From contig NW_026015144.1 in NCBI RefSeq assembly GCF_020379485.1, forward strand, positions 110,929 to 174,928: 64,000 nt of DNA, read 5' to 3'. How positions within the stretch are numbered: position 1 is the stretch's first letter; each line of letters begins with the position of its first letter. The position numbers and the translations under genes were made by a program. The notes under the pieces were generated by a model. The model was not told the origin of the DNA and did no database searches. It worked only from the letters and a program-made list of their open reading frames with translations. Source of the DNA: Brassica napus (taxonomy: Eukaryota > Streptophyta > Magnoliopsida > Brassicales > Brassicaceae). This document shows, piece by piece, positions 33,395-44,165 of the stretch.

Positions 33395-33734
33395 GTAAGC
33401 AAACCTCCTAACCCTTAGAAATTGTCTAAGTTGCTTGCCTCATTGGTCTTGATTAATATGTCTCATGGATTGAACCTGTTGCATTCATATAGTTAATGCT
33501 TTAGGATTGTGCATTCATGTATTGATGAATTTAAAAATAAGCCTAAATTGTCAATGTATTGTTTAAATCTTGCATTGTCATTTTAGAGATTGAAACCTGC
33601 TTGTTCTGCCTTGATTGATTGGCTTGTTTCAAGGTTTATATTCTGCTGTGGCATTGGTGATCAAACAGGATAAATTATCTTGGTTTGATCCCAATGGGAT
33701 GATCTGATCTTGCATTGAGTTGTGGTGGTGTTAG
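33395..33734 (+). other. AT-rich intron-like block 2 of NA-1
   Basis: 340 bp, T-rich, starting GTAAGC after TTGTTT and ending TTAG before GTACACAAG. It directly follows the Gag remnant. No coding signal. Confidence 0.35.
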
Positions 33735-34974
33735 GTACACAAGGAAAGTGATACATGTAACTCGCCAACAGCTAAGAATGTAGTGACAAAGGTCTTGTGC
33801 CATTGCATATCATCACTAGGACATGTTAGTCCATAATCTACAGGAAGTGTAGTGTGATTGATAATGCATGAGAGATGGCCATTGCATAATACCATTGGAC
33901 ATATCCAGTCCAAAGACTACAGGAAGTGTAGCATGGGTCATTATGCAATGAGAAGTGTGTTTTGTGAGACTCTCTATGGTGATTCAAACACCCTAGTTCC
34001 TGGTTAAGGAAGAGAGTAAACTCACAAGAAGAAAGCTATCATGAAAGATGATAGTTATTAGACCATGGAGATGCATAGGATCATCACAAGCTTAGCTCCT
34101 TCTAGTTTCGGTTCTAAGCTTGAGGGGGAGTCTTAATGCATATGATCCATGGTCAGTAACAAGTCTTTTGCAAAAGCTTCTACAAGGATCATCAACCGGA
34201 CCAAGTCAGTGGCGTGTCTAGGCAAGAGGCTGTTCAGAGCAGCCTTGGCGAGTGAAGAGGAAGGCTCTCCATCAATGCGGCTTCAATGAGAGGTGATTGA
34301 GGAGAAGCTGATGAATCCATTCTGCCTTTCCAAGAAGTTGATGATGCCATGAAGATGGTGCATTGAGAGAGTTTGGAAACTCACAAAAACACAAGGGAAG
34401 TTCCCTTAGACTTTTAAAACTCTTTTCAATCTATTTCATTCATCTTATTCATTGCTTGTGCTTGAAAAGATACTTAAGATGATTATGATTGAATTGTGAG
34501 ATTGTGTGCATCAAGTGTGATGCAGGATATTCATTTTCTTGTTTTTGATAGGTACTGATGCACCTTTGGGATAATGTATCAGGTACCATTGCTTGAGCCT
34601 CACTAAAGATGTTCCTGGTCAGTTCCTAGCTTCTCTAAGATGGCTGAGAAGTCTGTTGAGAGGGGGAGATCCAAACCAGTTCTATGAAGAGGGCAAGCCG
34701 TGTGTGAAGTGTTGATCAGCCTCACTAGTGTTTTGAAGATGATCTGGTCGTGTCCTAGCTTCTCTAAGATGGCTGTGAAGTCAGTTGAGAGGGGGAGACT
34801 TCAAACCGGTTCCATGAAGAGGTGAAGCTGAAGTGTGAAGTGTGCGCAAAGCTGTGAAGAGTTGCTGCACCTGTTAGGCCGTGATCCAGAGCTTCTTGTG
34901 TCCAACCACACTGGTTCTAAGGCACAAGAGTTCACTGGCCAATCCCTAGGCTTTGGAGAGCTCTACTCTTTTTC
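33735..34974 (+). other. NA-1 3' interior: short duplications and extra polypurine tracts
   Basis: No gene. Near 33801-33952 an imperfect unit of about 75 bp is duplicated (each copy with CTACAGGAAGTGTAG). AAGCTTGAGGGGGAG at about 34116-34130 copies the real polypurine tract. Two modules near 34601-34690 and 34720-34830 share CCTCACT...CTAAGATGGCTG...GTTGAGAGGGGGAGA; NA-3 has the same module twice. Confidence 0.7.
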
Positions 34975-35013
34975 CCTTACAAGGTTTTGTCCCAATGGGT
35001 TTTCCTTGTAAGG
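34975..35013 (+). other. Conserved 3' hairpin of NA-1
   Basis: Perfect 10-bp arms CCTTACAAGG (34975-34984) and CCTTGTAAGG (35004-35013) around TCCCAATGGG, followed by GGTTTTTAATGAGG. Confidence 0.7.
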
Positions 35014-35085
35014 TTTTTAATGAGGGAGACTCTTCAGAGTTCCAAGCTTGGCTTAGGATCTCCTAAAGTCAAGCTTGAGGGGGAG

Positions 35086-35966
35086 TGTTGAACTGAAGAG
35101 AAGATGGAGCTTGTACAATGATAGGGCAAGCTCTAGAAGATGTCCAGAAGAGTTCAATCAAGCTTCAGAAGTGTTCTGAAGTAGTTATCTTGTGAAGATA
35201 AGTCCAGGAGGGACTTAGACTGATCAGAAGAAGGAGGAAGAGTATTGGGCATAAATAGGGCGAGTGGTACGGACAGGAGATCCGTACCATCGACCGTACG
35301 ACCACACCTCTCGACCACACATCCGGGAAACTCACCAGAAGCTGTGCAAACTTAGGGCGTTGGTTTCCAAGAGCAATCAGACGACCTTATCTTCTTTGTG
35401 ACTGTTGGAAAGCAAGGGAAAGGAGAGAGGGCGTGGTCCAAGGACAGCCTGTCATGAGATGTAAAGGGAAAGCAAGTTGGACCATGAATCTAGACACATA
35501 TGTGAGTAAAGGTTCATGGGAGCCTTAGCATAACCAATCAGGCAGCAGCTCCTCTCCACCAATCAGCTACCATCTCGTGCTCCCTTTGACCAGAAACAAG
35601 ACTACATCCAAGCCATCCATTTCTCAAGTCATTTCTATCCATTAGATTAAGGGTTTATGATTGCAAAGTGTAAAAGCCTATATAAGGCATTGTTGTGAAC
35701 GTTTTGTAACTCCTAAGGGAGTAAGGGGGATTTCCCCTCTCCACTTCATAAATGATAAACTTGTTCTTGAATCTCAAACCCTAATCTCTAATCTCTTATT
35801 CTCCTAATCTCTCAGTCTCTTAATCTTTGTTCCTAAGTCTCTTATTCTCTCATAAACACTCTCATCAATCTCTCTTCATAAATCACCTAGAACAAGCTCT
35901 CATCTTTCTCCATTGGAGTATTCACGCACACATACAACAAGAGAAGAGAACTCTACAAATCTCATA
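35086..35966 (+). repeat. NA-1 3' LTR (881 bp)
   Basis: Same boundaries and length as the 5' LTR. Followed by the CCGGT duplication and Gypsy-1 sequence. Confidence 0.93.
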
Positions 35967-35971
35967 CCGGT

Positions 35972-36446
35972 GTGTGATCAGTAATGGTTAGAAGAGTCTC
36001 TTTAAACATAAGCAAGATAATAGAATTTTGAGAGTAGAGAATTCTTTTGATATCTCCCTGTTTGGCATAGAGGCTGTGATGCTTGTCATGATCAGGTTTG
36101 AGATCAATCTCTTTCGCTTTCTTTTTCTGAAGCTGGATTTGATCTTCATGAACCTCTTTAGGAGACAAAGGCACCAGCACAGTCTTCTTTCCGTTGAATT
36201 CAAAAGAATGTTTGTTGGTGAAGCCATCATGATTCACACGTCTATCATACTGCCAGGGTCTTCCAAGGAGTATATGACTGGCTTCCATTGGCAACACATC
36301 ACACAAGACCTCATCTTCATATCTACCAATGGCTATAGGAACCAGTACTTGAGTAGAAACTTTCATCTCGCCCTCCTCATTGAGCCACTGCAATCTGTAG
36401 GGTCTTGGGTGTTTCTGAATTTTCAAACCCAATTTCTTCACCATAG
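35972..36446 (-). pseudogene. Gypsy-1 pol, protease-region segment between NA-1 and NA-2
   Basis: 475 bp encoding on the minus strand MVKKLGLKIQKHPRPYRLQWL, IGRYEDEVLCDVLPMEA, HILLGRPWQYDRRVNHDGF and the linker up to TLLTITDHT. This is the part just after the protease active site. It joins in frame to the Gag segment (45173-46547) on one side and to 29812-29994 on the other. The open frame seen here extends past 36446 into NA-2 LTR, which is not gypsy protein. Confidence 0.9.
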
Positions 36447-37446
36447 TATGAGATTTGAGAGCTCTGGCTGTGTATGTGTAAGAAAAGCCATTAAAGGCAA
36501 AGATAAGGTCTTGAACTAGTTGAATAAGAGGTCTGATGAAACTAGTATGAACTTGAATCAGAAACAAAGAGACTTTGAGAGATTAAGAGATTAGAGACTA
36601 AGAAAGGGGTAGATTAAGGGAATCTGATCAAGAACACACTTTTATAATTATGAAGGAGATGGGAAAACCCCCATACTCTCTTAAGAGATTACAAAACGTC
36701 CAAGACACATCCTTATATAGGCTTTACATCATTGCAACTCATAAACCTATATCTGATGGCTATAATTAACTTAAGGGAATGGATGGTGTAGATGAGATGG
36801 TCTTCTTTGTAATATCTGATCACTTTAATTCAAACAAGGCAAGCTGGCGCCTGATCTCTGATTGGCTCTCCTTAGGCTCCTCTTCATCTTCCCAAGTTAC
36901 TGTCCAGATTCATAGTCAAGGCTGCTCTTCCTTTCCAGCAACAGCCAGCCTGTTTCTTTACTAAAGCAGCCAATCACACTCCTAAGGGATCTTCTTGATA
37001 CTCCTTTGATGCCTTAGGATCAGAACCTTATCCCTTCGTCCAGCACACTCTAATGCTGCCCTATTCTTGCACAGACTTAGTACAAGCTTCCCGAGATGTC
37101 AGGCTGCGCCCTATTTTCGCACCAACTTCATATCTTCTTAAATGGTCAAGTTATGCACTTTTAGGATCGACCTGGTACGTACGGATCCGTACGGTCCGTA
37201 CACGTCCGTACCAAATCCGTACTACCTCACCCTAACATTGCACACTCACCCATTTGCTCCTCAACACTCTTCTAAGTCTCTCCTAGACTTTTCCCTTGCT
37301 TAGAACATCCCTCATATCACTTCTGAACACCTTTAGACTCCTCATCACTCTTGATAGGCAATCTCTAAAGCTCTTGCCCTATCTTTGTACAAGATCCATC
37401 TCAACTCAACACCTTTAGCTCCTCCATTCCTTTCTTCAAGTTAACA
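36447..37446 (-). repeat. NA-2 3' LTR (1,000 bp)
   Basis: On the minus strand starts TGTTAACTTG and ends CTCATA. Contains the GTAC cluster (37175-37222) and CTATATAAGG. Short open frames here recur in the other LTR and are not genes. Confidence 0.92.
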
Positions 37447-39220
37447 CTCCCCCTCAAGCTTGACTCTAGCTGATCCTAAGTCAAGCTTGGAACCTTGAAG
37501 AACTTCCTCATTAAAAACCTCACCAAGGAAAACCCTTTGGGACAAAACCTTGATGAGGGAAAAAGAGTAAAGTCTCCAAGGCCTAGGGATTGGCCAGTGA
37601 GTCTTTGTGCCTTACCAACAATGTAAGGGACACAAAGACGCTGGATCATGGCCTCTACAATCACCCCACGCCTTGTACTCTCCTTACTGCCTAATCTTGG
37701 TCTCTCCCCCTTTCACCTAACCTCTTGTTAGGTTGAAGTGCTCGGACACACCAGATCAGCTTCTTCTTGGAGATACAACTTCTTCTTACTGAGTCTTGGC
37801 TGCTTCTTCTTCTTCTAGAGTAACCACCAAGCTCTCTTGGATCATGTAAGCTTCAACACTCCCCCTCAAGCTTGAGACTCTCACAGGAACAAGCTTGAAT
37901 GGATTGCTTCATGATCCTCACACACACACCATTGCCGCTTCTCTTCTGATCTTGCCATCTTGATGGAATGCTTGTGGAAGCTTCAGCTATCTCTCCAATC
38001 ACCTCACTCTTGAAGCCGCCTTGATAGAGTAGCCTTCATCTTCTCACAGCCAAGAGTACTCTGTCTTAGTTTGAGTACTCTCTTGAATAGACTCGCCACA
38101 GCCTAAGCCCGGATGGCTCCTTCTTCAGATGCTTGCAATGGACTTCTTGGATCGCTTGGAAGCTCACTAAACTCCCCTCCTCAAGCTTGGATTGAGTATA
38201 GGTCCAAGCTTGCAAGTGAGCTTCAGTGACACTTCACACCAGTGGCGCATCACCACTTCTTTCTCAACTCTCCATTGCTCCACACAATGGGCAAAGTCTT
38301 CCTCTTTCAACTTGGATGGATGGTGAACCAAGAACACCTCTTGTGAACCTGAAACATCACTCAAACTCCAGCAAAGATAAGACACAAGTGCATTGGGTCA
38401 ACTCTTGATGCATCATCAAGTTTGAACACCAATGTCTTTAAGCAATGCAACAGATTAAACTAGACATTTTCAAGTTCTAATCTTTGCAAGCAAACTCTCT
38501 AAGCACTAGCATGATCCTAACAGATTCAATACAAGCTACTTAGGCAATTTTTAAAGCTTCTTTACTCAGCATTTAGACATGAATCTAATGCTTCAATGTA
38601 AGACAGCCATTTGACAGTATGCACTAGCCTTAATCAGTTTTAATTCATGAATGCAACAATACAATCCATCACACATTCATTTATAACTTAGGCTAAGCAT
38701 TACTATCATCACTTAACATCAGACAATGCATTACTTTCAATCTGTTTCAGTTCATGAGCTTCAAACAATATCATTTCACATTTAGCAAACTCATTACTTA
38801 ACAGGAGCAAGCATTTTACTCTTTAAACACTAAACAAGCCTTTAAAGCATCCTGGGACAGATTCAACTAATTATATTAGCAATCACACATTATCCTCAGG
38901 TTTTTCAATCAATACACATCACACTAACCAGGCAATAACACAACACAAGCTCATTATCAAGAAGGTTTTAAAGAATCGCTTACACAAGGAACCAGGTTGG
39001 TTCCTTAAGCCTCCAAAGGCAATCTGGCCATGATATGGTTGGATTCAAGAGTCTAGGTCGTCACCCAACTCCTTCTCCTTCAGTCCATGGCCTCCTTCTT
39101 GTTTCTCACACCCAAAGACCCCTCCTTTCTTCATACTTCAAACCGGCTTCTCTTAGCTTCATCTTTCTTGTATCCGGATGTGATAAGCTCTTGGACAAGG
39201 AGCTTTGGCTTGAGGTTCAT
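37447..39220 (-). other. NA-2 interior, larger part
   Basis: Holds the hairpin (37518-37558), extra polypurine-like tracts (complements near 37702 and 37857-37875, the latter a second AACACTCCCCCTCAAGCTTG), a block related to NA-1 around 38167-38400, and an AT-rich intron-like block at 38349-38985 (minus strand GTAAGC to TTTCAG). At 39131-39220 the minus strand encodes a short Gag-like remnant, MNLKPKLLVQEL, matching fragment A of NA-1. No intact gene. Confidence 0.7.
37518..37558 (-). other. Conserved 3' hairpin of NA-2
   Basis: On the minus strand arms CCTCATCAAGG and CCTTGGTGAGG pair over 11 positions. One pair is G-U only on the sense strand (it would be C-A on the other), as expected if the RNA is what is selected. 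The loop reads TCCCAAAGGG. Confidence 0.7.
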
Positions 39221-39932
39221 TGTTGGAATGAAGAAGCAAGAAGCGCAAGCTGAGAAGTGAGTGCAAGAGAAGCCTTGAGAATGCACATGGAAGATCATGA
39301 AATGTGCAATGTCCGGGACTGCCTTGAATCACCCAAAAAGAAGAGATGTGCAAAATCTGTGCAAGAGAGTACGATTCATGTTGGTGCAAAGATAGGGAGG
39401 GAGTCCCTGGCGCCAAGAATCTTCTTCAGAAAGTAATGTGTGCAAATTGGCGCCTAGACATCCGGTTTGAATTCAAATCAGATCAGAAGTCACATGCAAG
39501 CTTAAGGACCAAAGAGCTGTTAGGATATGTCACTTTCTCTCATGCTGGACGTGCCATTCTCTCTCTCCAGCCAGTCTGCCCTTCTGATTTGCCCAGGATA
39601 ATATTATTTATTCATTCCCTAAAATATTCTTTGTTTATTGTCTTGTTTGTCTTGTTGTAAAGGCTTTAAAGCCACCCCATTGTAACCATTACGAAATTAA
39701 GCTGAATGGGGGAGTTTCCCCTTTCTTCTTCACCATTCTCAAGTCTCTTATACTCTCCCTAATCTCTGGTTACAAGAATCTCTCTCATACTCTCTCAAAT
39801 CTCACTTAATCTCTCTTTTGCTCCATTGCAGTCTCTTTAATTCTCACTTACTCTCTTCACTCTGTTCTCTTTCAATCCGACCACTCTCTGTTCTAAACAA
39901 CACTCACACACCATAATCTGTCTATTCTCACA
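39221..39932 (+). repeat. NA-3 5' LTR (712 bp)
   Basis: Starts TGTTGGAATG and ends CTCACA before the primer site. Ends with a TCTC-rich stretch like the other LTRs. A 104-codon frame within it is repeated in the 3' LTR and is not convincing as a gene. Confidence 0.93.
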
Positions 39933-40223
39933 TGGTATCAGAGCTCCAAGCTCCTGAGAATCCATAGAGCTTCCGCAAATCTATTACAGTTCATACTTCT
40001 CTTCAAAAATCTCTGTTTCTGTTCATCCTTGTATCCTCTGGTCTAAAGCTTTTCCAGGAGGGAAGAGACTCACCAGAACTCAAGATAAAGGAGGTCTTTA
40101 GTATCTGAAACTCAAAGCTTCCACAATTCAAGCATAGGCTCACCCTCATTGTTATTTCAAATCATTGGAGAGTTTCTGTCCAGCCAGCTGTTCAATCTCT
40201 TCAAGAGGAAGAAGACTACAAAC

Positions 40224-40520
40224 ATGGCGTGTCCAGAGACTTCCCAAGGTCTATCACCCTTCCTCCTGTTCAGCCTGAAGAGATCTCTTGGAGAAAGAAG
40301 GTTTTGGAGCTGTTTGGCGAGCAATGCTCCAAACCAAGTCTGTACAAGTGTTTTTCAAGTTCTTCCCAAAGTGGAGTCTCTCACTGTGTGCCAGAAGGTG
40401 GCGCCTGGTAATCAGGAAGAAAGGAGGGGTCTTAAGCATGAGTGGTCTAAAGGGAAAGCACACACAAGGAAATGGCGTGGGGTAGAGATCCCAAACTCCA
40501 AAGCTGTCAAGTTCAAGTGA
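40224..40520 (+). pseudogene. Decayed Gag C-terminus in NA-3
   Basis: An open frame of 98 codons from ATG 40224 whose last part (KGKAHTRKW...PNSKAVKFK, stop) lines up with the zinc knuckle and tail of Gag fragment B in NA-1 (KRDGHTKERCW...PSLKPAKFK, stop). All knuckle cysteines are lost, one histidine remains, and the stop is in the same place. Downstream DNA (GTGAAC, then TGGAGGTTCAAG) is also shared. The earlier part of the frame is not recognisable. Confidence 0.5.
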
Positions 40521-40566
40521 ACAGTGTGCCTTGGAGGTTCAAGGAACCAGCTCAGGTTCCTTGTTT

Positions 40567-41159
40567 GTAAGTTAACCTCCTACCTGTAATAAGAGCTTGA
40601 GTAGTTATGTCTGGTTGTGTTGAGTGGTGTGTTTGGTATCCTTGGGACAGGTTCAAGTTGCTAGAGTTGTTGAACCTAGTTTCTGTCCCATGATACTTAA
40701 ATTGTGTGTGTTGCTCTGTTTCTTAAATTACTTCTAGGAGTTTTCTAGCATGGTATTGTCTAGTTCCTGTCCTAGATTAATTGTTTCTGTTTGTATTGTG
40801 CTAGGCGATTTGTTTAGCTACTGTCATTGTCTGGTTGCATTGATAAAGGTCTAGGAGAGTCTCCTGATCTTGTATTGCATTATATATATTGTTCAAGATG
40901 ATTAGATGAGTTGTTTAGTCTCTGTTTATTGTCTTTAAAATTCATAAAAAGAGCCTAATTGCCTTGTTATTGATGAGTTATCATACCTGAGCAGTTAGTG
41001 ATGTTAGTATGCATGGAGTTGAACTGAATGAGTTGTGTAGATTCTGTTCATTGCATATTTTCCTTCTCTTAAAACATTGGGATCAGACTTGGTGAATTAT
41101 CAAGGGCTGATCCTAGTGTGTGTGGTCTGATTCTTGCTGGAGTTTGAGTGATGTTTCAG
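40567..41159 (+). other. AT-rich intron-like block of NA-3
   Basis: 593 bp, T-rich, from GTAAGT after CTTGTTT to TTTCAG before GTACACAAG. It occupies the same place after the KFK stop as block 2 of NA-1. Confidence 0.4.
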
Positions 41160-43116
41160 GTACACAAGAGGTGATCTCTGTCCATCATCAAACTAAGACA
41201 AAGAAGAAGGCATTGCCCACGTTTTTCAGAGCCTCCCAAGATGGATATTCCTGAACCGTGGAGATTGCCCAGTCCCAAATCCTATCTATGTGTCTGCCCA
41301 TTTCCTACCCTGAAGATAGAAAGGATGTTGGAGAATTGGAGAAACTGCTCAGAAGTGACTTACCTGATGCCAAGAGGATGTACAGGAGGTGCACTCAAGA
41401 GAAAAGGCCATCACTAAGCCAAGAGTGGCCGGTGGTCAGAGGCATGGATCAAGGTGTTTAGTCCTGACCATGTAAAGATACCTTGTGAGTGGAATCAGTT
41501 GGCTTAAGCGCAGGCGTAGGAGCTGTTGTGCTCCTGGTTCAAGAGACTCACAAGGAAGGCCATCACCTAAGTCATGAGGAGACTGGTGGTCCAAAGACAT
41601 TGGAGCTGAAGGCAAATGGTGATCCAGTTGGCTTAAGCGCAGATGTTGGTATTGTTGTGCTCCTGGAAGATGGTGAACTGGTTGGCTTAAGCGCAGATGT
41701 TGGTATTGTTGTGCTCCCAGTTCAAAACTCATTGAAGCTCACGTTCAAGCTTGTCACTATACTCAGTCAAGCTTGAGGAGGGGAATATCAGTGAGCTACC
41801 AAAAGATCCATGAAGCTTACTGTATCCAGTGTCCCATTTCCTCATAGAAGACCAGCAAGAGGTTGGCGAATTAAAAGAGGACTTAAGTGATCAAACTGAA
41901 GAAGCTGTCACTCCTCACTGTTCTTACCAGCCAGATGCAAGGATTATTCAATCAGGGACATTCTTGGCTAAGCAATCACATGATGGTGGCAAATTATGGA
42001 GTTGCAAAGTCCCCCTACATGTTGAAACTTCAAGAGAAAAATGCAAAGGCTGGTTGAGAGAAGGAATGGCGTGGAGGATTCAAGTGCTTAGCAATCCTCA
42101 CCAACATTCAACAAACTGATGCAAGGGAAGTACCTAAAACCATTATTATTCTTATGTGTGAATAGGTTTGCCCCTTGAGAATTGATACATGCATTTTTTG
42201 GATGATTGAATCAGGTACCTATTGAGCTCATGAACAAAGAAAAGCTTTGTCTCAACTCCTAAATGGAGGCAAGAAGCCAGAAGAAAGGGGGAGACAAGCT
42301 CAGGTCATAAGAAGAAGCTCAAAGGTGATTTGACGGTGAAGCAACTGGCGCCAATCCAAGTCGTTCATTGCCTCACCTCTGATCAAAAGTGGAGTTTGCA
42401 AGTGGTGGATTCACTCTTGCATTACTCAGTACCAACCGGATCAAAGAAGCTCATTCCAAGTGTGTGATTGAGCTTCATAATCCGGACTGTGTGATTGAGC
42501 TTCCATAATCCGGACTGTGTCTTACCAAGTGGGGATTCAATTGGAGTCCACTCCTGACCATTCTTATAAAAGGGAAGCACCTTAAACTCATCTCAATACA
42601 TTCATGATTGTCCTTATACTTTATATTATTGAGTTTGATGTGATGAGTGCATTTCCTTAAGAACTGATGCAATTTTAGAATGGTGTGTATCAGGTACCAA
42701 AATAAGCTTGAGCCTCACTGAAGATGATGATGATGATCCGGTCATGTCCTAGCCTTTCTAAGATGGCCAAAGAAGTCAGTTGAGAGGGGGAGACCCTAAC
42801 CGAGTCTATGGTTCCATGAAGAGGTCAAGCCAAGTTCTAAAGAACAAGTAACTTTGCTGGGGGTTCAGAGAAGATGGTCTGGTCGTTTCCTTGCCTTCCT
42901 AAGGTGGCTTGAAGCCAGTTGAGAGGGGGAGACCCTAAACCGGCCACAAAATGATCCAGCCGGCTACTTGTGCTCAAGGATAGCAAGTTATGGTGATTCA
43001 TACTTGCTATACCTATTAGGCCACGATCCAGAGCCTAAGGACTCCACCATGATGAATCTGAAGTTCCTTAGGCTCACTGGCCAATCCCTAAGCTTTGTGG
43101 AAACTCCACTCTTTTT
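41160..43116 (+). other. NA-3 3' interior: repeated modules, no gene
   Basis: Three copies of a module with TTGGCTTAAGCGCAG...TTGTGCTCC near 41499, 41629 and 41682. A polypurine-like GCTTGAGGAGGGG lies near 41773, and GTTGAGAGGGGGAGACC occurs twice (near 42779 and 42918). TCCGGACTGTGTGATTGAGC-like text is duplicated near 42466-42500. Small open frames of 60-100 codons show no recognisable domain. Confidence 0.65.
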
Positions 43117-43155
43117 CCTTAGCAAGTTTTGTCCCAATGGGTTTTCTTGCTAAGG
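43117..43155 (+). other. Conserved 3' hairpin of NA-3
   Basis: Perfect 10-bp arms CCTTAGCAAG (43117-43126) and CTTGCTAAGG (43146-43155) around TCCCAATGGG, then GGTTTTTAATGAGG. Confidence 0.7.
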
Positions 43156-43227
43156 TTTTTAATGAGGGAGCTTCTTCAAGGTTCCAAGCTTGTCCAAGGA
43201 TCTCCTATGGTCAAGCTTGAGGGGGAG

Positions 43228-43939
43228 TGTTGGAATGAAGAAGCAAGAAGCGCAAGCTGAGAAGTGAGTGCAAGAGAAGCCTTGAGAATGCACATGGAAG
43301 ATCATGAAATGTGCAATGTCCGGGACTGCCTTGAATCACCCAAAAAGAAGAGATGTGCAAAATCTGTGCAAGAGAGTACGATTCATGTTGGTGCAAAGAT
43401 AGGGAGGGAGTCCCTGGCGCCAAGAATCTTCTTCAGAAAGTAATGTGTGCAAATTGGCGCCTAGACATCCGGTTTGAATTCAAATCAGATCAGAAGTCAC
43501 ATGCAAGCTTAAGGACCAAAGAGCTGTTAGGATATGTCACTTTCTCTCATGCTGGACGTGCCATTCTCTCTCTCCAGCCAGTCTGCCCTTCTGATTTGCC
43601 CAGGATAATATTATTTATTCATTCCCTAAAATATTCTTTGTTTATTGTCTTGTTTGTCTTGTTGTAAAGGCTTTAAAGCCACCCCATTGTAACCATTACG
43701 AAATTAAGCTGAATGGGGGAGTTTCCCCTTTCTTCTTCACCATTCTCAAGTCTCTTATACTCTCCCTAATCTCTGGTTACAAGAATCTCTCTCATACTCT
43801 CTCAAATCTCACTTAATCTCTCTTTTGCTCCATTGCAGTCTCTTTAATTCTCACTTACTCTCTTCACTCTGTTCTCTTTCAATCCGACCACTCTCTGTTC
43901 TAAACAACACTCACACACCATAATCTGTCTATTCTCACA
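43228..43939 (+). repeat. NA-3 3' LTR (712 bp)
   Basis: Same start, end and length as the 5' copy; followed by the TTCAT duplication and the remaining NA-2 interior. Confidence 0.93.
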
Positions 43940-43944
43940 TTCAT

Positions 43945-44165
43945 GACGCCTCTCCATCCTCCTCTGCTTCCAAAGAGACACTCTCCATCAGGTAAAGACA
44001 GGCACGGTTGAGAGATAAGGAGAACACTCCATGCTTCAAGCTTCTTTCTTCTTCAAGAACTGAACTCGGCTGGTAATGTCTTCAAGGGTTTGGTTTGAGC
44101 TGAGATGAGAGCTGTGGATTTGCGGAAGCTCAGCTCAGGTTCTGATGAACCTGGCTCTGATACCA
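43945..44165 (-). other. NA-2 leader and primer binding site
   Basis: 221 bp of NA-2 between NA-3 and the NA-2 5' LTR. The minus strand starts with TGGTATCAGAGCCAGG (complement of 44150-44165) and continues with a leader nearly the same as NA-1's (TTCATCAGAACCTGAGCTGA). Confidence 0.85.

Larger units (their letters stand above)
29995..35966 (+). mobile_element. NA-1: non-autonomous copia-type LTR element nested in Gypsy-1
   Basis: A 5,972-bp element with duplications CCGGT at 29990-29994 and 35967-35971. LTRs are 881 bp each with no difference noticed. Primer site TGGTATCAGAGCCAGG at 30876-30891 and polypurine tract GAGGGGGAG at 35077-35085 are the same as in Copia-A to -C. The 4.2-kb interior has no protease, integrase, reverse transcriptase or RNase H; it keeps two Gag-derived pieces, tandem duplications and AT-rich blocks. 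It must therefore rely on proteins supplied in trans, most simply by a Copia-A-like element. TG...TA ends. Confidence 0.92.
39221..43939 (+). mobile_element. NA-3: non-autonomous LTR element nested in NA-2
   Basis: A 4,719-bp element with duplications TTCAT at 39216-39220 and 43940-43944, and therefore the youngest layer of this nest. LTRs are 712 bp each with no difference noticed. Primer site TGGTATCAGAGCTCC at 39933-39947; polypurine tract GAGGGGGAG at 43219-43227. It is the only element here with standard TG...CA ends, and it lacks the GTAC cluster. The interior shares modules with NA-1 and NA-2 but encodes no protease, integrase or reverse transcriptase. Confidence 0.92.

Noticed and set aside
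34116..34140. Internal polypurine tract of NA-1 as the boundary of a further nested element
   Set aside because: It is followed by TCTTAATG rather than a TG LTR start, and no matching LTR or target duplication was found.
36779..37235. Two 60-codon frames in the NA-2 LTR, repeated at 44499-44955
   Set aside because: Repeated because they are in the LTRs, and antisense to the element. The second runs over the GTAC cluster.
39346..39660. 104-codon open frame in the NA-3 LTR, repeated at 43353-43667
   Set aside because: Both copies are LTR sequence; there is no domain and no promoter placement to support translation.
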